Below are positions 5,454 through 9,492 of a DNA stretch of 9,492 nt, piece by piece; the first letter of the stretch is position 1; every line of letters starts with the position of its first letter. The translations under genes were made by a program, and so were the position numbers. Origin of the DNA: Kiritimatiellia bacterium (GTDB taxonomy: Bacteria; Verrucomicrobiota; Kiritimatiellia; RFP12; UBA1067); the NCBI GenBank assembly GCA_024405255.1, contig JAKSOY010000172.1:1-9492 (forward strand). The letters are read 5' to 3'. The notes beneath the pieces are model-generated. The model ran no database searches, was not told where the DNA came from, and saw only the letters and a list, made by a program, of their open reading frames with translations.

Positions 5454-6626
5454 TTACGGATGACGGCGTTTCGTGATTCGCCATTCAAGCGGCGTCGAGC
5501 CGGTCGCCTCGTTGAAGGCGGCGGTGAAGTAGGCCTTTGAGGAAAAACCGGAGAGGGAGCAGACCTCGGAAAGCGGAAGGGCCGTCTTCTCCAGTAGCCG
5601 CTTGGCCTCGTCGATGCGGACCTTGGCAATCTCCTGCCGGACGGAAACGCCGAGGCGGGCGCGGAAGGTGCGCTCGACCGTCGTATGCGAAAGCTTCAGG
5701 AACGCAAAGACGTCGGCGGCGTTGATGTTGCGGGCGATGTTCCGCCGGATGTAGATCAGCGCATCCGAAAGCCACGGTTCGGGAAAGGGGAAGATGTGCG
5801 TGGACATGCGCTCGACAAGGCCTGTCGGAGCGGGCCTCAGGTCCGCGGGCTTGCGCGTCGGATCCTCCATCCACCGGACGAGCGTCCGGGCGGCCTGATT
5901 GCCGATTTCAAAGGGGTTCGGATCGATTGAGGAAATGGCCGGATTCGTGAAGTCGCAGAGGAGCGGATCGTTGTCCACGCCCAGAACGGCGACCTCGCGC
6001 GGGATGTCGATGCTGAGCCTTTGGCAGGCCCTGACGAGGTCGAGCGCCACGAGGTCGTGGGCGCAGAAGACGGCGACCGGCTTCTCAAGCCGCGCGAGCC
6101 ACCGTTCGAGAGTCTTGGATCGGATGCCGGAGTCGTAGTTGCCTTTCCCGAGGACCTTCTGCCCGAACTTGTCCGCCGACAGGGACTTGTCCTCGAAAAC
6201 GCTGCAGGCAAAGTGGTTGAGTTCCAGCGCGTGGACGAAGGAGTCGCGCCGCAGCGTCGAATAGCGCTGATAGGCATAGCCGCAGAAGGCGAAGCGCGTG
6301 AAGTGGTGCTCGATGAAGTGGCGGACCGCGAGCTGGCTGATGAGCCGGGCGTTCTGGTCGACGAGGACGAAGTCGTCCGTCGGATCGCCGCCGTAGACGT
6401 CGACGACGGGACGCCCTGCCGCCTTGAGCCGTGCGGCCGTTTCGGGGCTCCAGACGCGGGCGATGAACCCGTCGTACGCGCGCAGCGCGTTCGGGCGGCC
6501 GACGCGGTCCCAGTCGAGGAACTCCAGGGCGAGGTCGCCGCGTTCGCGCGAATAGGCGGCGATGCCCTCGCAGAGGCGTCGTCCGTAGTGCCAGTGGCGC
6601 TCAATTAAAAGCCCGATTCGCTTCAT
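5454..6626 (-). CDS. XylR-like regulator: PBP-type sensor plus AraC-type DNA-binding domain
   Basis: This 390-residue cytosolic transcription regulator has the architecture and length of E. coli XylR (392). Residues about 1-275 form a LacI/periplasmic-binding-protein-like sugar sensor (MKRIGLLIERHWHYGRRLCE, EVAVLGVDNDPLLCDFTNPA, ISSIDPNPFEIG) without an N-terminal helix-turn-helix. Residues about 285-388 form an AraC/XylS domain with both helix-turn-helix motifs: INAADVFAFLKLSHTTVERT and LPLSEVCSLSGFSSKAYFTA, then FNEATGSTPLEWR. It probably binds a monosaccharide; xylose is not proven. It is divergent from beta-helix gene 2, and the 21-bp direct repeats in between are a plausible binding site that would also allow autoregulation. 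TATAAT lies seven bases before the ATG, so the mRNA should be leaderless. I leave out the gene symbol because the ligand is unknown. Confidence 0.9.
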   Translation of the reverse strand: MKRIGLLIERHWHYGRRLCEGIAAYSRERGDLALEFLDWDRVGRPNALRAYDGFIARVWSPETAARLKAAGRPVVDVYGGDPTDDFVLVDQNARLISQLAVRHFIEHHFTRFAFCGYAYQRYSTLRRDSFVHALELNHFACSVFEDKSLSADKFGQKVLGKGNYDSGIRSKTLERWLARLEKPVAVFCAHDLVALDLVRACQRLSIDIPREVAVLGVDNDPLLCDFTNPAISSIDPNPFEIGNQAARTLVRWMEDPTRKPADLRPAPTGLVERMSTHIFPFPEPWLSDALIYIRRNIARNINAADVFAFLKLSHTTVERTFRARLGVSVRQEIAKVRIDEAKRLLEKTALPLSEVCSLSGFSSKAYFTAAFNEATGSTPLEWRITKRRHP

Positions 6627-6633
6627 GGCCGGG

Positions 6634-6642
6634 ATTATACCA
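6634..6642 (-). promoter_or_regulatory. Extended -10 of the XylR-like gene, leaderless arrangement
   Basis: On the minus strand TGG-TATAAT (6642-6634) gives a perfect -10 with the TGn extension, seven bases before the ATG (6626-6624). No RBS can fit between the expected start site and the ATG. No good -35 stands at 16-18 bases. The nearest regulatory repeat (6662-6678) begins 22 bases upstream of the -10, where a bound regulator could affect this promoter. Confidence 0.65.
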
Positions 6643-6661
6643 TAAAAGGGGGCGATTGGTA

Positions 6662-6726
6662 TTGCAAATTTCTATACGCAAGTTGCGATTTTCAATATAG
6701 CGCATTGTGCGAGGATTTGATACTAT
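6662..6726 (+). promoter_or_regulatory. Promoter of beta-helix gene 2 with 21-bp direct repeats (cassette copy 2)
   Basis: TTGCAAATTTCTATACG (6662-6678) and TTGCGATTTTCAATATAGC (6683-6701) begin 21 bases apart. TGA-TACTAT (extended -10) is at 6718-6726. At 17-base spacing the -35 is TAGCGC (6698-6703), exactly as in copy 1, again overlapped four bases by the second repeat. The conserved poor -35 plus conserved upstream repeats suggest an activator-dependent promoter. Confidence 0.65.
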
Positions 6727-6746
6727 GCTTACCTATAAAGACAAGA

Positions 6747-6751
6747 AAGGA
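6747..6751 (+). promoter_or_regulatory. RBS deciding the start of beta-helix gene 2
   Basis: AAGGA, ten bases before the ATG at 6762 and conserved with copy 1, fixes the MKKL start. An upstream in-frame start at 6705 precedes the -10 and is rejected. Confidence 0.65.
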
Positions 6752-6761
6752 CTTCCTTGAT

Positions 6762-8657
6762 ATGAAGAAACTCATATTGGCGGTTGCCGCGGTCGCGGCG
6801 GGCGTGGGGACGAATGCGGCGACATTCTACGCTTCGCCGAATCCGGTCGATCCTTCGACGGACGGCTACTGCGAGACGGAGTCGACTCCGGGAACGATAC
6901 GGGATGCGCTGGCGCGGTGCACGTCAGGTTCGGTTCTCCAGCTGGCGGACGGTGTCTACAAGTACGGCGCGGACACGCCGGCGGACGGCGAGACCTACTA
7001 CCATGCGTCGACGCTCAGCGGGACGCAGGTGCTGACGATTCGCTCGGCGACCGGTGCGGCCGGCGGGGTCGTGATCGAAGGCGCGGGCGAGGCGGGCGGG
7101 CGCTCGTTCCTGCGGACGACCTGCCGCGTGACGATTTCCGGATGCACCTTCACCAACTTCACGAGCACGGCCAACGGCGGCGCGCTGAACCTGGATACCG
7201 GCAACGGCGAGCCGGGGTATATCTTCAACTGCCGATTTTTCGACTGCCACTCGTCGAGTGAAGGCGGTGCGGTTCAGATGGCGCGATACGGAAGCATCTC
7301 CAACTGCCTCTTCTACGGCTGCTCGGCGGCGAAGGCCGGTGCCGTCAAACACGGATCGCACACTGTCGCCTATCGGAATTGCGCGTTTTCCAACAACTGG
7401 GCGACGACGGAGGGCGGCTGCACGCTGCATGTTGACAGTTCAGGCGGCGGTTCGAGTTACAAGGACTGCGTCTTCTTCGGTAACTGGGCGCAGAAGGGCG
7501 GTTGCATTTCGGGTAACCAGCAATGGGGGACATACGCGACTTACTCGGATTGCCTTTTCACGTCCAACGCGGCGACGGCCGGTGGCGGCGCGGCGATTCG
7601 CGCGAAGTGCAACCTCCTGAGGTGTACGTTCGTTGGCAACGTGCAGACCAACGGGACCGGGACCTCGGTGGGCACGGAAGGCGGCGTCGTCCTGATCGCA
7701 GGGGCGATGACGATCGATGACTGCAAGTTCTACGGAAACATCTGCAAGCAGCAGGCGCCGCTTTCGCGTCAGAACGCTGCACAAACCGTGACAAACTGCC
7801 TGTTCGTCGGCAACACTGGCCTGTACGGCGGAGGCGTCTGCAGCTACACCGCCGCGGGTAACACGTTCACGCTCTGGAACTGCAAGTTCTTCGGCAACAC
7901 CGCATATCGCGGCGGTGCCGGCTACATGGGCAACTACTACGGCTGCGTTTTCGGCGGCAACCGTGCGACGGATCAGAGCGGTGCGGTTGAATCCGCCCGC
8001 GATCCGTCCAGCGGCAATTGGAAGACGACGAACTTCATTTTGGAGAACTGCATCGTCACCAACAACGTGGCGCCGAAGTACGGCGTCGGCATGATCCACT
8101 CGACAGCGCGCAACTGCCTTTTCGCATACAACCAGTCGACGACGGACAACTCGTCAATCATCCAGGAGCAGGAATGGGTTGACACCAGCACCGGATTGCA
8201 CCTTGAGAACTGTACAATCGCGAGCAACCGCTGCGCGGGGGCGTCCAGCGCGGTGATCGGCGGCAGCTCTTACGGCTGGGGGATCGTCGCGGTGAACACG
8301 CTCTTCGCCTGGAACAGTGTCGCCTACGACCTGAGCGGCAGTGCCACGCATTACCGGGCTGGGGCTGGCACGCACATCCTCACGAACTGCATTTACGCCA
8401 CCGCCTCGACGGCTATGACGATCAGCGAGTGCGGCACGTGCCACAAGACGGACAGACCTCGGCTCTACTACGGAGATGCGGCGCATCCCGACTTCTCGCC
8501 GAAGACACTCTCCCCGGCGCGTGACGGCGGCGCGGACATCGGCTGGACGGCGGACGACCTCGATCTCGCGGGCAAATGCCGCGTTGTCAACGACATCGTT
8601 GACATCGGCTGCTACGAATGGCAGACGGGGAACGGGCTTATGCTGATTCTCCGGTGA
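6762..8657 (+). CDS. Secreted Cys-rich beta-helix protein with choice-of-anchor-Q-like C-terminus
   Basis: This 631-residue exported protein has the signal peptide MKKLILAVAAVAAGVGTNA with cleavage before ATFYASP. The mature protein goes straight into a beta-helix without the LamG and Ig modules of the first paralogue. The N-terminal cap TIRDALARCTSGSVLQLADG is typical of pectate-lyase-like or Pmp-like folds. About 16 rungs follow with consensus NCxFxxN, often paired with GGA (CTFTNF then NGGALNL, CLFTSN then GGGAAI, CKFFGN then RGGAGYM). FxxN and GGA(I/L/V) are the hallmarks of chlamydial polymorphic membrane protein repeats, but no autotransporter barrel follows. The end DLAGKCRVVNDIVDIGCYEW matches a choice-of-anchor-Q-type C-terminus, then only QTGNGLMLILR. 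The last shared 24 bases (GACATCGGCTGC and on to GAATGGCAG) are identical in both paralogues. It is likely surface-exposed; its substrate or partner is unknown. Confidence 0.85.
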   Translation: MKKLILAVAAVAAGVGTNAATFYASPNPVDPSTDGYCETESTPGTIRDALARCTSGSVLQLADGVYKYGADTPADGETYYHASTLSGTQVLTIRSATGAAGGVVIEGAGEAGGRSFLRTTCRVTISGCTFTNFTSTANGGALNLDTGNGEPGYIFNCRFFDCHSSSEGGAVQMARYGSISNCLFYGCSAAKAGAVKHGSHTVAYRNCAFSNNWATTEGGCTLHVDSSGGGSSYKDCVFFGNWAQKGGCISGNQQWGTYATYSDCLFTSNAATAGGGAAIRAKCNLLRCTFVGNVQTNGTGTSVGTEGGVVLIAGAMTIDDCKFYGNICKQQAPLSRQNAAQTVTNCLFVGNTGLYGGGVCSYTAAGNTFTLWNCKFFGNTAYRGGAGYMGNYYGCVFGGNRATDQSGAVESARDPSSGNWKTTNFILENCIVTNNVAPKYGVGMIHSTARNCLFAYNQSTTDNSSIIQEQEWVDTSTGLHLENCTIASNRCAGASSAVIGGSSYGWGIVAVNTLFAWNSVAYDLSGSATHYRAGAGTHILTNCIYATASTAMTISECGTCHKTDRPRLYYGDAAHPDFSPKTLSPARDGGADIGWTADDLDLAGKCRVVNDIVDIGCYEWQTGNGLMLILR

Positions 8658-8691
8658 GACGGCGATAATCGGAACTGCGTGAGTTCGACGG

Positions 8692-8721
8692 TTGACGCAG
8701 CCCCCGCGCGAATGATACACA
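8692..8721 (+). promoter_or_regulatory. Probable promoter of the ATPase-remnant/GH127 operon
   Basis: TTGACG (8692-8697) with an 18-base spacer leads to TACACA (8716-8721), preceded by TGA (extended -10). The -35 is strong and the -10 is weak. It lies directly upstream of the tandem palindromes, which would then sit just after the transcription start. Confidence 0.45.
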
Positions 8722-8732
8722 ATCCGCAAAAA

Positions 8733-8761
8733 GAAACGGCGGTTTCAGAAACCGTGGTTTC
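8733..8761. promoter_or_regulatory. Tandem 14-bp palindromic operators
   Basis: GAAACGGCGGTTTC (8733-8746) and GAAACCGTGGTTTC (8748-8761) are two palindromes with a 15-base period. The second has perfect 6-base arms. GGTTTCAGAAACC (8741-8753) forms a third overlapping palindrome from the facing halves. The pattern resembles operators of LacI/GalR-family repressors (AAACCGGTTT type). It sits between the promoter and the RBS, a repressor position. No LacI-family gene with an N-terminal DNA-binding domain is in the window. An RNA hairpin acting on the leader is the alternative. Confidence 0.55.
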
Positions 8762-8767
8762 ATTTGC

Positions 8768-8776
8768 AGGAGGTGA
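8768..8776 (+). promoter_or_regulatory. Perfect Shine-Dalgarno of the 40-codon ORF
   Basis: AGGAGGTGA is fully complementary to the 16S rRNA 3' end and lies six bases before the ATG at 8783. It is the strongest RBS in the window, although the ORF it serves encodes only a remnant. Confidence 0.8.
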
Positions 8777-8782
8777 GGTCTG

Positions 8783-8905
8783 ATGAAGTTCTACGATCGA
8801 AAGAACGAGATTGAGAAGCTGAGGGAAATCGAACGGCGCAGCCATAAGACCGCGCAGTTTACAGTCATTCCGGAGTTCAAGGCGCTTTCGATGGGGGACA
8901 TGTAG
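8783..8905 (+). pseudogene. Internally deleted ATPase gene, now a 40-codon ORF leading into GH127
   Basis: The frame starts MKFYDRKNEIEKLREIERRS, then HKTAQFTVI, a characteristic N-terminus of bacterial ATP-binding proteins of the ATPase_2 (PF01637)/DUF234 type, in which the next residues are the P-loop. Here it passes directly to PEFKALSMGDM and the stop. As far as I recall, LS(L/M)xDM is a common extreme C-terminus of the same family. The gene therefore appears to keep its two ends while roughly 400 codons between them, including Walker A and B, are lost in frame. The perfect RBS and the single base between its stop and the next ATG suggest that it may serve as a translated leader for the glycosidase. 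A functional miniprotein cannot be excluded. Confidence 0.7.
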
Positions 8906-8906
8906 A

Positions 8907-9492
8907 ATGAGTGTGGTTGTGTGTGCAGCGCTGGTTTTGGCGACATCGCAGGCACAGGCGGAGGTTGCCCTGCGACCGGCGGCGTTCCGGATGCTGGCGC
9001 CTGGACAGGTTCGGGCCGAGCGCTGGCTTCTTCGGCAGCTGGACCTCCAGCGCGACGGTCTGACGGGCCATGCGGAGGACCTGTTTGACGACATTGGGGA
9101 GTCCGACTGGCTGACGGGCGGAACGCGCGGCGGCCAGTATGCCTGGGAACGGGGTCCCTATTACCTGAAGGGGCTTGTGTCCCTTGCCTTTGCGCTTGAC
9201 GACGCGGACCTGAAGGCGAAGGCCCGGCGGTGGATCGAGGCGATCTTGAAGAGCCAGCGTCCGAACGGCGACTTCGGTCCGCGCGACTGCAACTGGTGGG
9301 CGAACATGGTCGTCCTTCACCTGATGCGCGACTATTTCGAGGGAACGGGAGACGAGCGCGTTCTCAGGTTCCTCGAGCGGTATTTCGAGTTCCAGCGCGG
9401 GGCGTTGAAGGAGAAGCCGTTCGGAGCCGAGTCCATTTGGGCCGACCAGCGCGGCGGTGACGAGCTGGAGGTCGTCCTGTGGCTGTGCGGAC
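8907..9492 (+). CDS. Secreted GH127/DUF1680-type glycoside hydrolase, N-terminal part (3' end outside window)
   Basis: The visible 195 residues start with the signal peptide MSVVVCAALVLATSQAQA and then a DUF1680-like catalytic start. Family-typical blocks are RAERWLLRQLDLQRDGLTGH, YAWERGPYYLKGLVSLAFAL, KARRWIEAILKSQRPNGDFG, the NWWANMVVLHLMRDYFEGTG segment and ERVLRFLERYFEFQ, consistent with an (alpha/alpha)6 barrel of the Glyco_hydro_127 family. Characterised members release beta-L-arabinofuranose or aceric acid from plant glycans; the specificity here is unknown. The catalytic Glu and the Cys nucleophile/zinc cluster of GH127 lie beyond the window. The start is set by GGGGGA (8893-8898), eight bases before the ATG, and by one-base spacing from the upstream ORF, suggesting translational coupling. 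Regulation is likely through the tandem palindromes at 8733-8761. Confidence 0.8.
   Translation, partial: MSVVVCAALVLATSQAQAEVALRPAAFRMLAPGQVRAERWLLRQLDLQRDGLTGHAEDLFDDIGESDWLTGGTRGGQYAWERGPYYLKGLVSLAFALDDADLKAKARRWIEAILKSQRPNGDFGPRDCNWWANMVVLHLMRDYFEGTGDERVLRFLERYFEFQRGALKEKPFGAESIWADQRGGDELEVVLWLCG

Larger units (their letters stand above)
6662..6807 (+). repeat. Promoter-leader-signal-peptide cassette, copy 2
   Basis: This is the second copy of the cassette at 2074-2216, three bases longer because of a two-base insertion in the second direct repeat and a one-base difference in the leader. The 5' leader between the -10 and the RBS is the least conserved part. Confidence 0.85.

Noticed and set aside
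6021..6608. Open frame of 195 codons on the plus strand opposite the XylR-like gene
   Set aside because: No motif or RBS. The opposite strand has full family similarity end to end.

Overview
The window looks like a chromosomal segment of a GC-rich, anaerobic bacterium of the PVC group. A gut or rumen Kiritimatiellota/Lentisphaerota-type organism is the best guess. This is inferred from the mix of secreted beta-helix proteins with chlamydial-Pmp-like FxxN/GGA repeats, a choice-of-anchor-Q-like C-terminus, a XylR-type regulator, a GH127-type glycosidase, and a pyruvate formate-lyase activase (anaerobic metabolism). No rRNA or other marker is present to prove the taxon.

Layout. 1-675 is the 3' half of purA (adenylosuccinate synthetase). 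It converges on pflA (755-1492, minus), which has a clear sigma70-type promoter at 1563-1591. Between pflA and the next real gene lie a 47-base REP-like hairpin (1604-1650) and a decayed AAA-ATPase-like gene (from 1673) that has lost its P-loop region. A 939-residue secreted protein follows (2171-4990): signal peptide, LamG-like domain, Ig-like domain, Cys-rich beta-helix and a DIGCYEW C-terminus. 4991-5453 is a gene-poor stretch. It holds a short signal-like ORF, an AT-rich inverted repeat, a well-formed promoter plus RBS that now drives only a 15-codon stub, and an unrecognised ORF remnant. 5454-6626 (minus) is a XylR-like regulator with a periplasmic-binding-protein-like N-terminus and an AraC-type DNA-binding C-terminus. 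It is divergent from a second secreted beta-helix protein of 631 residues (6762-8657). A 40-codon ORF made of the two ends of an ATPase gene (8783-8905) follows, and one base after its stop a GH127/DUF1680-type secreted glycosidase starts and runs off the window (8907-9492).

How it fits together. The two beta-helix genes share a roughly 145-bp cassette covering promoter, leader, RBS and the first 15 signal-peptide codons (2074-2216 and 6662-6807), while the mature proteins differ. Each cassette carries two TTGCA-N-TTTCTATA direct repeats 21 bp apart. The second repeat overlaps a poor -35 hexamer by 4 bp, which is the geometry of an AraC-family activator site. The divergent XylR-like protein is the obvious candidate to bind there. 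I read the right half of the window as a small sugar-responsive regulon of secreted proteins next to a plant-glycan glycosidase. Scattered among these genes are several genes reduced to a promoter/RBS and start plus a few codons, at least two of them recognisable ATPase remnants. No tRNA, rRNA, CRISPR, intact transposase or convincing rho-independent terminator was seen.
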